Source of the DNA: Dermanyssus gallinae
Lineage: Eukaryota; Arthropoda; Arachnida; Mesostigmata; Dermanyssidae
Reading direction: 5' to 3'
Assembly (NCBI GenBank): GCA_003439945.1
Contig: QVRM01002481.1
Coordinates: 117,001 to 181,000, forward strand
DNA: 64,000 bases
Part shown: positions 12,843 to 24,788 of the stretch, in pieces
Numbering within the stretch: position 1 is the stretch's first letter
Layout of the letters: each line of letters starts with the position of its first letter
The notes under the pieces: model-generated
What the model was told of the DNA's origin: nothing
The model's input: only the letters and a program-made list of their open reading frames with translations
The model's database searches: none
Made by a program: the position numbers and the translations under genes

Positions 12843-13664
12843 AGCTACCCGTGACCTTATAACCGAAATCCCCCCAAGACTTTGCGCGAGCAGGAGATAA
12901 AATGGAATGTCTTTGCCCTAAGTAGGCTCCAAGCATAAGCCGACGCTTCACCTTAAGGGCTAGTTCTGATTTTGATGTAATGAATGATCAGTTTTAAGGG
13001 GTGTATATATAAATATATATATATATACGTCTCTAAAACCTAAAATGTAAAATATACGCTGTTTAAACGCGCCAGTGAATGTATACATATTTCCACTAAT
13101 AAATGTTTATGAGTGATCCAATTATTTTGAGGTCCAAAGTGTCTCGCATGCACGATTTTATTCAATTCAAAGATAATTTCAAAGTAAACAACTAAGAGAA
13201 ACCATTCAAATAGTCGCTAGGACCTTAATTGCTCAGCACAATCCCTATTACCCTATGAATAGAAAGCGAGAAGGTCCATTGCTGATTACGAGCGATACGT
13301 ATAAAAACTCACAGCTCACAACATTTCATCTTATCAGAATCTTAGCCTTCTACGTCTGGCGAGAAGCTAGTCGTCTCTCCTTTATTTATTCAAGTATATT
13401 TAACTTATCTTAATTGAGTATACACATTACATTGATGTTGACATACATTGTTAGATCCTTATGGTAATGCCGATGATTTTGTGGCGGGTGATGAGTAATA
13501 ATGATATAATAATAATAATAAGAATAAAATGTGCGGCCGTCGCCGCAGCAGTTTAGTTGCTGACGCACAACGCGGCCAGATTATAAAGCTTACGTACACT
13601 TAGTAGGTTGGCAACACATAATACGAAATTATGACGACGATGACATTAATAATAATAATAATAA
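12843..13664. other. Intergenic DNA, partly shared with unit B
   Basis: Bases 12885-13005 match 30947-31058. Bases 13360-13560 match 32217-32270 and 32728-32860. Between them unit B has an RT fragment where unit A has about 330 bp of its own. No gene seen. Confidence 0.5.
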
Positions 13665-14422
13665 CCGTTGATGTTTATTCAGCAATATAGGCAGTTTTTT
13701 ACAATATTTACGGGTTATTCCGCTCAAGAACGTCAATTAGAGCAGCTGCTAATGAGCTGGTGTTCAGTTCTATACATTTCATAACGTGATATCGGTCGAT
13801 GTCAATTTCACCACGATATTTACAAACACATTTGTCGATTTGGAAACATTTTCCCTTTAGACAAAGGTATTGGTGGTATCCGTGCCAGGTTTTGTTGCAG
13901 ATATTTTTTCTATCTGTTGCAGGTCCGTCTGTAAAATTTTGGATTACAAAGTTCCAGTTTTGCCGTGTGTTGCTTGTATGCCTCAAGCGCTTCGTGATCA
14001 AACTGGTTATTACGATGCTCTAGGTCTTCTATTAATGTGGGCTCATTGCTCATTTGCAGCACCAGTGTAAATGAAGCAGTTGTTGATAAACCAAGTGTTC
14101 TTTTATGAAACACAGTTTTAATCTTGTCGACATTCTTGACGTTGTCTTGTGTTACTTGGAGGATATAGGTCTGAGGCAATATGTTACTGTGGTAAGGATT
14201 TTGAGCTTAAATATAGTGAGTGCAGTCCTAAGGTCAACTTGCGGGAGATCCTTTAACATCATGGTTAAGGAAATCGCTTTCACTCTAATTTCTTCAATAC
14301 GCCCAGTAAAACACAGTTTGGATGTCAGTGTTACTCCCAAGTATCTGAAGTTGTTGATCAACTCTAGCGCATGCCCACTTATATTTATGTTATAGTCCCA
14401 AGGCCAGCTGCGTACAGTATAA
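13665..14422 (-). pseudogene. Family W LINE, 3' fragment
   Basis: Minus-strand pieces in more than one frame: an RT thumb-like region (FRYLGVTL, LPQVDLRTALTIFKLK), then FHKRTLGLS and DLEHRN, and a C-terminal cysteine knuckle (YLCLKGKCFQIDKC.CKY....DRYHVMKC). Matches 33038-34589. Lacks most of the RT core. TAA repeats sit at both ends (13647-13664 and 14423-14465). Confidence 0.75.
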
Positions 14423-14465
14423 ATAATAATAATAATAATAATAAAAATAATAGTAATAATAATAA
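14423..14465. repeat. (TAA)n microsatellite
   Basis: Interrupted TAA tract directly 5' of the family R element that follows. Confidence 0.9.
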
Positions 14466-16830
14466 ACAATTAACAGCAACCCCCCTAAACCAAACCCTGA
14501 TTATCCTCAAACCCGTCCCCAACTAACATTCATCTGCGACGTCTGTAGAAAATCCGTAAGATCGCTTTGCGGACTACACATACATAAAGCCCGTGTTCAC
14601 GGAGGATAAACCCACACACATTCCTTTGACCAGCCATCCGATGGCTCCGCTCCACATATTAAGACCTAGGACCAGAGAAACCCAGTCGACATTACCTCTG
14701 ACAACGATCCAAAAATGTTTACCCGTCTTCTAGCTCTTATTCGCAAAAGCACGAAGCTAGTCAGAATAATTCCGAGAGGAGTCAGGGAAATCTGTTGCGC
14801 AGTTTACGCAGAAGCCCTTTCTCACTTCAACTCGAGACTAGACGCTGAATCCTGGCACAGATGAATGACTTTGCCGACACTCATGTTGCATATTCCAGAA
14901 CTAAAAAGCAGCAATATCACATTGTGCTAAATAATTAGAAAGAACACAACAGATTCCCAATGAAAAACCCTGGATAAACTTTCTGATAAACCGTACCACA
15001 GCCTCACACAGTCGCGCAAGGACCACCTCACCGACCGTCAGATTGCCGCAAAGGCAGAACGCAAGTTACCTGAGGGAGACATGCGCTCCGCCGCACACAC
15101 TCTACTTTCGACAGAGTCCTTTGCATTTTCCGACGACCACACGACCCAGGAATTTAGAAGCAAGCATCGCTCTCGTCCGGCTCACGTCAGAGACTGCTTG
15201 ATCAACTTTGAGCAACCTCCCTCGGAAGAACCTTTCATCGTTCCGGCACAGCTCGTAGTTAATGCGGTTCGCTCCTTCTCACTGGCGTCTGGCCCTGGAC
15301 TGGATGGAATACGTCCTCGACATCTAAGAGATATGCTGGACAGCGCAATAACCTCTTCTAAATGACTGCTAGCTGAACTGCGCTTCTTGACTAACTTGAC
15401 CCTAACTGGCAGGCTGCCAAGTTTTTGCCACCCAATCTTCTATGGGGCAGATCTGACAGTCACTCACTGTACGTAGACTGGTTGCCAAGGTAGCAATTGC
15501 CATCAATAGGACGGCAATCGTGAAAGCGGTGTCATCTCACCAGGTTGGCGTTTCGGTAGAAGACGGAACTGAAGCTGCAGCACACGCAACTCGGGCTTTC
15601 ACGGAGGCAGAGGGGCCCCCACGAATCCTGGTAAAACTAGATTTCCGAAACGCCTTCAACACCATCCGACGCGATGTTATCCTTAATGAAGTTAAAGCGA
15701 AAGTTCTACAAATGTTTCGCTTAGCGTGGCACGAGCTACAGCACGCAATCACTGTTGTCCTGAGGAGAGAGTGAGCTTCTTCTCTCAGCCAACGGAGTAC
15801 AACCGGGAGATCCGATTGGGCCCGCCTTAATTAGTTTAGGAATCTCAGGATTAATGTCCCGCATGAAAAGTCCACTAAATGTGTGGTACCTGGACGATGG
15901 TATACTAGGCCGCCCGGCAAACATACTGGCCTCCGACATACGCGAAGTGCTACAGTTCGCAGAGGAGGGAGGCTTACTTCTTAACGCCTCTAAATGCGAG
16001 CTCATTGCTGTAGGTGGAACCTCTCACCAACAGAATAAGGCATGCAAAATAATTGCAGACGCCCTGCCCGGTACGACGATAATCGAGTTGCCTCACCTGG
16101 ATGTCCTGGGAGCGCCCATTGGCTCTCGGAAGATCTCTAATACAATCATGGATAAGCGGGACGTCCTCCGGTGTATCAAAACTCGGCTATTGGCGAAGCA
16201 CTCACAGGCTACTTTATGTCTACGGAGATACAAGGCGTGTGGCAAAACAGTGGATAAGGGCGGACTGCACCCTTTGAGCTGCACTAAAAGCCCTGGTAGG
16301 ACTCCCAGACACGCGGAAATCAACGCGATCTTAAAGAAGGCTCTTCGTAGAGCCGGCATACCAAGCACCCTGGAGCCCAGGTTGGGCCTCGAAGGCGACA
16401 AACGACCAGACGGCGTCACCATCCCGCCATGGTCCAAGAGTAAATGCCTGGTATGGGATGCCACGGTATCATGTACAGTGGCTCCGTCGTACTTGATGCA
16501 CAGCGCTACCAGGCCAGGGTAGGTTGCTGAACATGCCGAGGTCGCAAAAAAACGCAAATAGTCTGATTTAGGGAGGAGATATCACTTCGTACCCGTCGCC
16601 ATAGAAACGATGGGCCCGATCAGCAAGAGCACAAGTATCCTCCTCAAAGACCTAGGTGTCAACATTAGTGCTAACACGGGTGACCAGCGCGAGGGCGAGT
16701 TTCTGCGTCAGCAACTTTCGCTCGCAGTGTGCAGGGGAAACGCCGCCGCTATTATCGGCTCTATGGATTGAGAAGGGGGGTGAGCCTAGGCGGGTACACG
16801 TTTGTGTCCCACAATTGTAGGAAAATACTG
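14466..16830 (+). pseudogene. Family R (RLE-type) LINE with internal deletion
   Basis: Order of parts: an N-terminal C2H2 finger (C codons at 14535 and 14544, H at 14583 and 14598); a basic KLVRIIPRGVRE segment near 14755-14790; the pre-RT segment SGPGLDGIRPRHLRDML (from about 15290); RT motif A VKLDFRNAFNTIRRD (about 15630-15675); the active site WYLDDG (about 15883-15900); then, after a deletion of roughly 600 bp relative to 34656-38770, the knuckle CGKTVD..GLHPLSC and the endonuclease KRPDG...WDATV. Frameshifts break it into at least three frames. Such elements nick DNA with the C-terminal endonuclease and reverse-transcribe their RNA at the nick. TAA repeats flank both ends. Confidence 0.85.
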
Positions 16831-16857
16831 AATAATAGTAATAATAATAATAATAAT
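16831..16857. repeat. (TAA)n at the A/B unit boundary
   Basis: Short TAA tract after the family R 3' end. The same junction precedes unit C at about 49319-49340, so this marks the unit boundary. Confidence 0.85.
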
Positions 16858-16930
16858 TCTGGCGCTTTTTTGTTTTTGTTTAGTGTTTGTCTATCGCGCA
16901 GTTCTGCAGTCTGTGCAGAATCGCCACCAG

Positions 16931-17035
16931 TTTGTCGTTGTCGTTGTTGCTGCTGTTATTGTTGTTGTTGTCATTGTTGTTGTTGTTGCTGCTATTGTTG
17001 TTGTTCGCTGCTGCTGTTGTTATTGTTGTTGTTGT
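16931..17035. repeat. (TTG)n-rich tract
   Basis: Imperfect TTG/CTG repeats, also present in shorter form at 49453-49530 in unit C. Low-complexity frames over it are not genes. Confidence 0.85.
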
Positions 17036-17241
17036 GATTGACTTCTTGCGCGCAGTTGACTACAAGCAAACCGTCCACTACAAATGACCCTTACTTATTA
17101 TTAAACCCGAACTAAGTAAACGTGTACACAATCCATAGATAAATAATTGCAATAACACGAGATGCTACGGTGATAATGTGATATAAAATCGTACTGTAAC
17201 TTACTGTGCATACGCTTCGCACTGACCATGTCTGGCTATAT

Positions 17242-17553
17242 TGTAACGTTGTCTCGCTACGCTAAGTTAGCTAGGGGGATGTAAGCTCAGCAGGGCGGTT
17301 CCTACAACACGAGAGGCGGTGGTGCACGTGCCCTATTGTCACCAGCACGCAGCGTAGTGGTCTCACGTTGGTCGTCCGTTGCACGTTGGATTGGATGCTT
17401 GCTTGGCTTACTGACGTCGTCAGTTGTCGGCGGCGTAGGTCGTTGTGGTTCACATCGGCTTGGGTGTTTGATTGGTCTACTGACGTCACCATCGGCTGTT
17501 GGCGTCTCCGTGACTGGCAGTTCTGTTGCTACGCTGTCGTTACATTCGTTACA
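17242..17553 (+). mobile_element. Solo LTR-like element G, site 1 in unit B
   Basis: Begins TGTAACG and ends CGTTACA, flanked on both sides by ATAT (17238-17241 and 17554-17557). It carries a TGACGTC at 17412 and a perfect TGACGTCA at 17481-17488. The TG...CA ends, short inverted termini and 4-bp AT-rich target duplication fit a Gypsy-type solo LTR; a MITE is the alternative. The same insertion is at 49734-50035. Confidence 0.65.
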
Positions 17554-17616
17554 ATATGAAGTTGTAGCACAGATGAGACACTACAATTAAGAATAAATAA
17601 ACGTCATATTATTTAT

Positions 17617-18138
17617 TGTAACGTTGCTCACCGCATCGCTACCAAATGTAACGTTGGTGTGCTACGCTAAGTCAGCTTGGGGATGTAGACTCATCCTGAC
17701 GGGTACTGCAGCGCGAGGGACTCAGGAACGATGAATGACAACACGTAGCATACGGTCTAATGCATAGCACAGCCGAGCAACGGATGGTTTTTAAGCCATG
17801 CTGCTCAATCTATTAATTGGTTCACGAGGCACCGCGGCGTGCTGAGACCCCAAGGGGTGGGTGTCAGAACCCGCTCTCAATTCGGTCGAAAGTTACAGCG
17901 GTTTGTGTTTGTTTCGTATAGGAATATAGGAGAACGTTAGGGTTTCGGCGCGAAAGGCTGTCGTTGTCTGTTCTCTGCTGGCCGGTTGAGACATGTCTTG
18001 TTCGGTTGAGCGACATGTATCGGTCGGTGAACGCTGTGTGCACGTTGCGATTCTGGCGCGGGCGCTGTAGCCGTTGAACGTGGTCGGTTAGGACTTATTT
18101 ACATTGCGCTATGATGCGTATACAGTAACTTCGTCACA
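17617..18138 (+). mobile_element. Solo LTR-like element G, site 2, upstream of exon 1 (unit B)
   Basis: Starts TGTAACG at 17617 and ends GTCACA at 18138. The right flank is ATAT; the left flank here is TTAT, but in unit C (52402-52995) both flanks are ATAT. An internal second TGTAACG at 17647 suggests a partial duplication or nested end. Its 3' end lies 454 bp before the Rab start codon. Confidence 0.6.
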
Positions 18139-18592
18139 ATATCATTTGCAGACAAACGAAAAACAAGTTAGAAGAAGAAGAAAAATGAGAGGAAGAAGGT
18201 AAACAAAAAGAACAAACGAATGAATGAATGAACTGTATAGTAAGTAGTAGTACTGTGAGATTGTTGGCGGGCAGAGAGATAGGCAGACGGGCAGACAGAC
18301 GGTACTTGGTGGTGGTGATGCACAGTCATCGCAGTTGTGTGTCGCGCGCGTTGTTGTTGGTGTTGGTGCTGCTGCTGCAGGAGGTGAAGTGAACAAAGTA
18401 CTTTATTAACAGAGTGTCCACTCTTAGTGTTCTACACAAATAACATTGCCGATCTGCCGACTTTTGGCCAGAGAACCTATCTACCCGGCCTGCTCGCAGG
18501 ATAGTTCGTACAGACCGAGAGAGCGAGAAACAGAGACAGTCGTCGCCGTCCTTCGTGGTGTGACACGCCGAGCCGAGCCAAGTCGAGTCGTG
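18139..18592 (+). promoter_or_regulatory. Putative promoter/5' UTR of Rab18-like copy B
   Basis: The interval between the LTR end and the start codon is nearly identical to 52996-53459. It has a purine-rich stretch and no TATA box that I trust. The transcription start cannot be placed from sequence. Conservation between B and C reflects recent duplication, not necessarily function. Confidence 0.4.
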
Positions 18593-18663
18593 ATGCCGCC
18601 GCGTCAGTTTAGAAGAGAGTTGAAAGTTGTCATCATCGGAGAGGCATGCGTCGGCAAAAGTTG
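18593..18663 (+). CDS. Rab18-like GTPase, copy B, exon 1
   Basis: ATG at 18593. The 71-bp coding part reads MPPRQFRRELKVVIIGEACVGKS plus TG of a split codon; donor GTCTGT at 18664. GEACVGKS is the P-loop (G1) that binds nucleotide phosphates. Joining to exon 2 (T, then LLLRF) gives GKSCLLLRF, the exact spacing seen in Rab proteins. With exons 2-4 the protein is 203 residues, close to vertebrate Rab18 (about 206). Reading on past the donor gives a spurious SWSVSRAA end. The donor is weak apart from GT and G at +5. Intron 1 is 4881 bp and filled with LINE pieces. Confidence 0.85.
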
Positions 18664-18750
18664 GTCTGTGTCAAGAGCAGCTTAAGTCGTTTTCGTCGGC
18701 TATATATATATACTATGATTACTTTATTAACGCATATTATTAGGTAAATA

Positions 18751-18862
<112 letters not shown>

Positions 18863-19655
18863 TTACGTCTCCTCGCCGGGTGCAAGCGTATGGCTACACG
18901 CTCTCCCGAGTCCTCAACTGGGTACCCTTTTAGACGATGAGTCTACACGAATATTGGTCGGTTTGAGAGTGGGAGCACAACTGGTTTCCCCCCATCGCTG
19001 TGGTTGTGGTGACAAAGTCGACTCCCTAGGCCACCACGGCATCTCTTGCGTCCAGAGTTCAGGCAGGATCGCACGCCACTCGGCCCTGAACGAGACGTTC
19101 TGCAGAGGATTACGGTTGGCAGGCTACCCATGTGTGCTTGAGCCCCCCGGTTTAGTCAGAGATGACGGAAAAAGGCCTGACGGAATGACTCTGACCCCAT
19201 TCGATCGGGGCCAGTTGCTGGTGTGGGATGCGACTGTTACCGACTCTTTAGCCCCTTCAATGGTCGGTACTGGCGCAGCCCGCCCTGGGCATGCGGCTTA
19301 GCGGAAACAGCCAAGTGCAGGAAGTACTCAAGCCTGGACTATCCCCACTTGTTCTCACCTCTAGCTTTTGAGACGTTGGGGGGACCAGGCTTGCTTACCA
19401 AAAATTACTCAGAGACGTCGGGAGAAGATTAGTGATTGCTACAGAAGACAAAAGAGCTGGGGAGTACTTACAGCAGCGCTTGTCGTTGGACGTTCAGAGG
19501 GGGAACGCTGCGTCGGTGAGAGGAAATTTGGCCAGGTGGACCAGCCCCAGCTTGGACCTAGAGCCTTGAGTTGTTTATTTTCAGTTCGTTAAGTGACACA
19601 TTAAGATAACAGACAACATGGACAAATAAATTTGCCGGCGGGCTATGTCGGTCCT
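18863..19655 (+). pseudogene. Family R endonuclease-end fragment in intron 1 of copy B
   Basis: Plus strand, 5'-truncated. CGCGDKVDSLGHHGISC gives the knuckle, followed by ARHSALNETF, KRPDGM and WDATVTD of the endonuclease; an intact stretch runs from 18954 to about 19301. The remainder to about 19570 shows C-terminal motifs in shifted frames. TAA repeats flank both sides (18751-18862 and 19656-19668). Sits sense within the Rab intron. Near-identical copy at 53713-54505. Confidence 0.85.
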
Positions 19656-19668
19656 ATAATAATAATAA

Positions 19669-20690
19669 CAAACCACTGGCGCATTGGCCACCTCGGAGGA
19701 ACTGGTCGGACACATTCAGATTACAGTACGACATGCAAGACTAGTCCGAGTGTTGCCCAAGTCAGTTAGGGCATTCGTCGCAGACGAGCTTACAAACGTT
19801 TTATTAAAGGTCGCCTCAAACAACGACATCGAGGCCTGGCACTCACTGTTTTCTTTTGCGCCGGTGGTGCTGCGCTTTCCACAAATCCGAAACGACACCC
19901 GTTCTCTCACAGTGATTGTCAAAAAGAACCTTCGCGAACTGACACATTTATATATATGAGTTTTATTTACCATTCCTTGTGGAATATATTTTGAATCAGA
20001 TGCTGCTGGCTTCGTATATAGTTGTATATTATTGCTATGGTATCATTATATTTATTTTAACAAACATCATCGTCTGTCGGACACATTTATATCTCAGTCC
20101 GAGAGCCTTGAATCACTTCGAGATAAACATCCACAAGCCCCCTCGGACCTTTGCTTACCATCTCGTCCCCCGACTATGCTGCCATCCACTACCTCTAGCG
20201 ACGAAGTGCGCCTGGCCGTGAGATCCTTCCCCAGGAGCTCTGCACCTGGTCTTGACTTTCTTAGGCCTCGACTTCTTCAGGACCTTCTGTCCGAGATCTT
20301 AGGATCTGTCGCCGACAGACAAGCAGATGCACTGGCTAAGATTGTAGACATTCTTCGGTGAGGGTTTCCCCCTGCAACCTTTCAACCTATTATATTTGGA
20401 GCACGACTATTTGCTCGCAAGAAGAAAGACGGCTCTCTCCGGCCGATAGCATGCTCGTCTAGACTCGACGAAGGTCTACACGAAGGTTGGCCTGCAACAG
20501 GGAGACCCTCTAAGTCCGTCCTTGTCCTAACGCCGCCTCTGCGTGTGGAACTCTGCTAGACTGAACACGCCCGAACCTGGAGGATATGTGACGTTTTCAC
20601 TTCATTTGTCCGGTGTTTCACGTTCATAAGGAGACAATTGCTGCCTCTTGCATATAAGCTAATAAAACCGTAATTTATTATTAAAAAAAA
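19669..20690 (+). pseudogene. Family R N-terminal/RT fragment with deletions (intron 1, copy B)
   Basis: Contains the basic segment RLVRVLPKSVRAFVADEL, then SSAPGLDFLRPRLLQDLLS, then FARKKKDGSLRPIACSS, and GLQQGDPLSPS of RT motif B. Compared with 54522-56040 it lacks about 150 bp after about 19930 and about 320 bp after about 20488. The second deletion joins at a shared GGC. A T/A-rich end with AATAAA and an A-run meets a TAA tract near 20690. Confidence 0.8.
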
Positions 20691-20760
20691 AACTAATAAT
20701 AATACATTTTTTTATTAATAATTTTGTTTTTATTACCAACACAGATTAAACTCTTCATAT

Positions 20761-21165
20761 TGTAACGTTGCCTCGCTACGTTAAGTTAGCTGGGGATGCA
20801 AGATCAGCAGGGCGGTTACTATAACACGAGAGACTCGGGGCAATGAGTGACAACGCACAGCGTAAAATCTGACTCGCAAAATTAGCGCACGGAAAATACG
20901 TTATGATCAATCTTTTCTCGGGCTCAAGGGACGCCGTAGCGTTCGTATAGTAATAATATTGAAAATATAACTACTCTTCGACGGTGCACGTTGAATGCTT
21001 GATTAGCTTATCAGGTATCGGCGGCCTAGGTCGTTGTAGTTCACATCGGCTTGGGTGTTTGATCGGTCTACTGACGTCATGATTGGTTGGTCTACTGGTA
21101 TCACCAGCCATCGGCGTCTCCGTGACTTGCAGATCTGTTATTACGCTGTGGTTAATTTCGTTACA
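20761..21165 (+). mobile_element. Solo LTR-like element G, site 3 in unit B (intron 1)
   Basis: TGTAACG...CGTTACA, 405 bp, flanked by ATAT (20757-20760, 21166-21169). A perfect TGACGTCA lies at 21072-21079. The same insertion is at 56108-56521 in C; unit A has the empty site near 2598-2612. Confidence 0.7.
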
Positions 21166-22389
21166 ATATATATGCTCGTGCATAAGTTCCTCTAGGAAAA
21201 ATCCTTCTTGTGTTGCCACGCTATACTTCTGAGACGATGAACTAATAATAATAATTTAAACGGCGATTGCTTCATGCATGTTCTTCTGCGATCTTCTAAG
21301 AGTTGGTGCCAAAATATATATACACTAACAGGTACTACAGATGAGGCCACACATTAATATGTAATAACATTTATAATATGTTGATAAATAAAGTCCAATC
21401 ATAATAATGCATTATTATAATGATGAGTGATAACTGTAAGGACTTCTCACGGGACTAAGACATTTGACACATTTGACACGTCAAATGCCTGCTGACAACA
21501 GGAAATATGATATTGGCCTGTTGCTACAGCAGTCCACCGATCCAGTACGCGACCCGGAAAGGTGTCAAGCGAGATGAGAAGTTGCACTGACTTGCACCAA
21601 CGAGATTTATTACACTGTTTGAATTTTACTGCTTGTCTACCGCTGCCAAGCCTCTTTATTAGGTTACCGGCGAGAAAGGACGATCTTTGAGGAAAACGTA
21701 AACATAACGTATTCTGCTTGGATAAGTAGATGGTTCTCATGTCGGCAACATAAGCACCTAAACAAAGTTATGCTACGTTTTCGGTTATCGAAATATCTTT
21801 CATTCACAGATAATTCAAATTTAGAAACAGAGACTTCAGCAAACACAAAAAAGAAAAAAGATAATCCAAGTAGGCTGAGTAATCGCCGCCGACAGGAGAA
21901 CACACGTTTGGGGCTTAAACACAACGGGGAACAGAGTTAAGAGTAGTCTTCGTCCTTTATCAGTAGTGGTACAACTCATGGTCAGACACTTCCGTACGTT
22001 TGCGCGCTATATCGAATTCTCGCTATATATATTTATATATATATATTTATTTACACACCCTTTAGCAGGGGGTCTTTATTTGAACAGATCAATTTGCTTG
22101 CGCGTAATCGCGTTCCTGGTATTGCGCCAAGTAAACATTTTGTTAACGATTTCGTTCCGGGAAACATTTTTATCATTTATTTTAATCCCGGCTCTTGTGT
22201 TCGTCAAAATAGAATCAACGAATTTGTTCGCTCGATCTGGGAATTTACAAATAGAGACGAACGTAGCCGTATCCATATCATCTACAACAACACCAATATC
22301 AGCACATTTTATATCACTATGCTAGTATGCTTACGGGGTCTTCAGTTCTTGTTATTTTGTTTTTAAGTTTCTTTTTTCTAAGTTATTGT

Positions 22390-22905
22390 GCTTCTATCGG
22401 CGTGTGTGTGTGGACGGTGCAGGGGAGGTGGGGTGGAAAGATGCCAACACTAACGGCTAACAAAAGACAATTTACGCATCGAACGATAACTCAATTTGGC
22501 CAAAGTCGGTGGCCACCCTTTCATCTCACGTCAACTCACGTCGTCGTCGTTAAATTTGAGGGAACTTTGTGCTTTGGTCACTCACCTGCCGGCATGCGGG
22601 GTGTTTGCTCTGCAGCTCTGTAACTCACAGTTAAGTTACTGCTTTGAGGATTTCCTTGCCTCTCGAGACTAGATGGCATATCAAGCTGGGCATGGCGTCG
22701 GGATGACTGCGATGACATCTCTGGAACATAGCTCTCGATATATGGCTTCTCCAAACAGAACGATAGGGATGTGACAGAAGGAGGGGGCAACGAAGTTCAT
22801 ACAAGAAACAGAGAAAACTAAAATTAACATTCACAACAAGAAGAGAGATGCGAACTTACTAGTTAAGACAGATACATAGAGCGAGGGAGCGAGAGAAAGA
22901 GAAAG
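22390..22905 (+). repeat. Dispersed repeat D, copy in unit B intron 1
   Basis: Near-identical to 57745-58262 and clearly related to 3950-4410 and 12341-12842. Confidence 0.65.
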
Positions 22906-23544
22906 GAGAAAGCGAATCTGAGTTAATATAAGTGTTGAGTATACAGTAAAAAGCTGCTGAAAGCGACAGAAACGTAACGCTACCGAAAAACGGTGCTTAT
23001 CGAGAGAGACTGACTCGATATTTTTTATTTAATTCATTTATTTTTTATATAATTATTTAATGAATATAAAATATATATATATATATATTTTATTTAATTT
23101 ATATTGATTATATTATTATATTAATAAAAATGTTTTATTTATTTAATCAACAATGATGTTGATTTCTACATCTCAACTCGTTGTTTGGTATTGAGCAAAA
23201 AGTAAATTTTGCATTTGTATTGGGCAGTTGTGCGTTGGTATTGAACAAACCGAAACTTCGCATAATCGCGAATTGGGCAAAATGGAATTTTGCGTCGCGA
23301 TGACATTATGCGCGTGCATTGCCAGACCGTGTAAAGAAGCAACGTCGTTGTGACACCCTGAGAGGTAGGAAATTCATCATAGGCGGAAGGCATCCTCCCA
23401 TACTATCTAGCTGTGCCGTGTCATTAACGAACTCCGGTGTTTCAGTTATTTTCTGGTTGAGGATGGTTAGTATATAATACTCGCGTCACAGGTGTGCCCA
23501 TGCAGCAATTATTATGTCATCGTCGCTGTTTATTTGTTTTACAG

Positions 23545-23735
23545 TTTGTTGCTTCGCTTTGCCGAGAACGTCTTTGACGAGTGGAGCAAGTCGACAATCG
23601 GCTTTGGTCACAAATCAAGGACAATTTCCGTCCAGGGTGAGACTGTCAAGCTGACCCTATGGGATACGGCTGGCTCGGAACGGTTTTGCACGCTGACGGC
23701 TAACTTCTTCCGTGGAGCACACGGCGCGGCGCTGG
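23545..23735 (+). CDS. Rab18-like GTPase, copy B, exon 2
   Basis: A 191-bp exon; acceptor TTACAG ends at 23544, donor GTAAAT at 23736. Encodes LLLRFAENVFDE, switch I STIGFGHKSRT, SVQGETVKLTL, G3 WDTAGSER and FFRGAHGAAL. Thr and Gly of switch I (TIG) are kept, but the acidic residue two positions later is lost compared with copy A and with Rab18. The G3 Gln is Ser. The R after SERF (SERFRTLT in Rab18) is Cys here. It differs from copy C at seven codons, all amino-acid-changing. Confidence 0.87.
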
Positions 23736-23897
23736 GTAAATTCCTACGATCTAAATCTATATATATATATTTTTTCTTTTTCTTTTTTTTTTAGACTTTT
23801 CGTAAGGCTATGTCCGTGTACGGTTTTTTCATGTCATGGCTATTTTTAATCCACTCCGGCATTAGCCCTGTCTAAATTGAAAACCATGCAAACCAAT

Positions 23898-23965
23898 TTA
23901 AGAGTGGCCGGTCTGGGTCTCAGTCCTACCGAATGCAAGGTAAATGCTTTGCCACCAAGCCATCT
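23898..23965 (-). repeat. tRNA-derived SINE (type 1), intron 2 of copy B
   Basis: Reverse strand resembles a tRNA with A-box-like GGTGGCAAAGC. The B-box core is lost through a 6-bp deletion relative to 59295-59365. Absent from intron 2 of copy A, so it entered after A separated from the B/C ancestor. Confidence 0.6.
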
Positions 23966-24378
23966 TGCTTGGTTATATATTGGGCTCGAAAATATATATA
24001 TATATTTTTTTTTTAGGTTTTTGTTTAACTCTATTAGCTGTTTTCAAGAAGCACAAAATCTAGCCTTAATGATACATTCTTCCAAAATCTAGTACATGCA
24101 TTGGTTAATTACGTGAGAAGCTATGCATGAGTCTATATGTTTTGCATATGCTGCATATTTCTACTTTTGCCGTTTGCATGTTTAAAAGCAGTTGTGTTAG
24201 AAATGTTTTTTTTTTCGTCAAGTTATAGATGGCTAATCAGAATTTTTCTCTGTCTGGTGTATTTCTCTCGAATTAGTCTCGAACACAAATTAGTGACCGC
24301 AAAACGTTTGCGACATTGCTTAACACATTATATGATCGATGTAACGCTATGTCGGCGGAGTCGTGGGTTTGATTCCTT

Positions 24379-24410
<32 letters not shown>

Positions 24411-24540
24411 CAATTTTTTTTTATTATGTTTTACATACAATGCATTTACATGCATATACATGTAGGGTTCCAATTGTGCGTGTGAGTTACGGCCACTTTA
24501 AAGCGTCTCCTTGTGCTGTGTGTGTTTGGCTTTTTTGCAG

Positions 24541-24788
24541 TTTATGATGTGACAAATCGGGACTCGTTTAACAAATTGGATTCATGGCTAAACGAGTTGG
24601 AGACCTACTCGACGAATCCGAACATCGTTCGGATGCTCGTCGGTAACAAAGTGGATCGAGCCTCCGAACGGAAAGTCTCCAAAGAGGAGGGTACTCACTA
24701 CGCCCTAACACACAACATGTTCTACGTCGAAGCATCGGCTTACACGTCGGAAAATGTCGAATGCTGCTTTGAGAAACTTGTGGCTAAG
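24541..24788 (+). CDS. Rab18-like GTPase, copy B, exon 3
   Basis: A 248-bp exon, acceptor TTTGCAG ending at 24540 and donor GT at 24789. VYDVTNRDSF, LDSWLNELETYSTNPNIV, MLVGNKVDR (G4), VEASA (G5), CCFEKLVAK. LDxWLNELETY and MLVGNK strongly support Rab18 over other Rabs. Against copy C, I count five amino-acid-changing and five silent codon differences. No stop or frameshift. Confidence 0.88.

Noticed and set aside
17336..17590. Open frames inside the LTR-like elements (also 49818-50042)
   Set aside because: They cross element borders, have no recognisable domain, and in unit C simply run into the LINE reading frame by chance.
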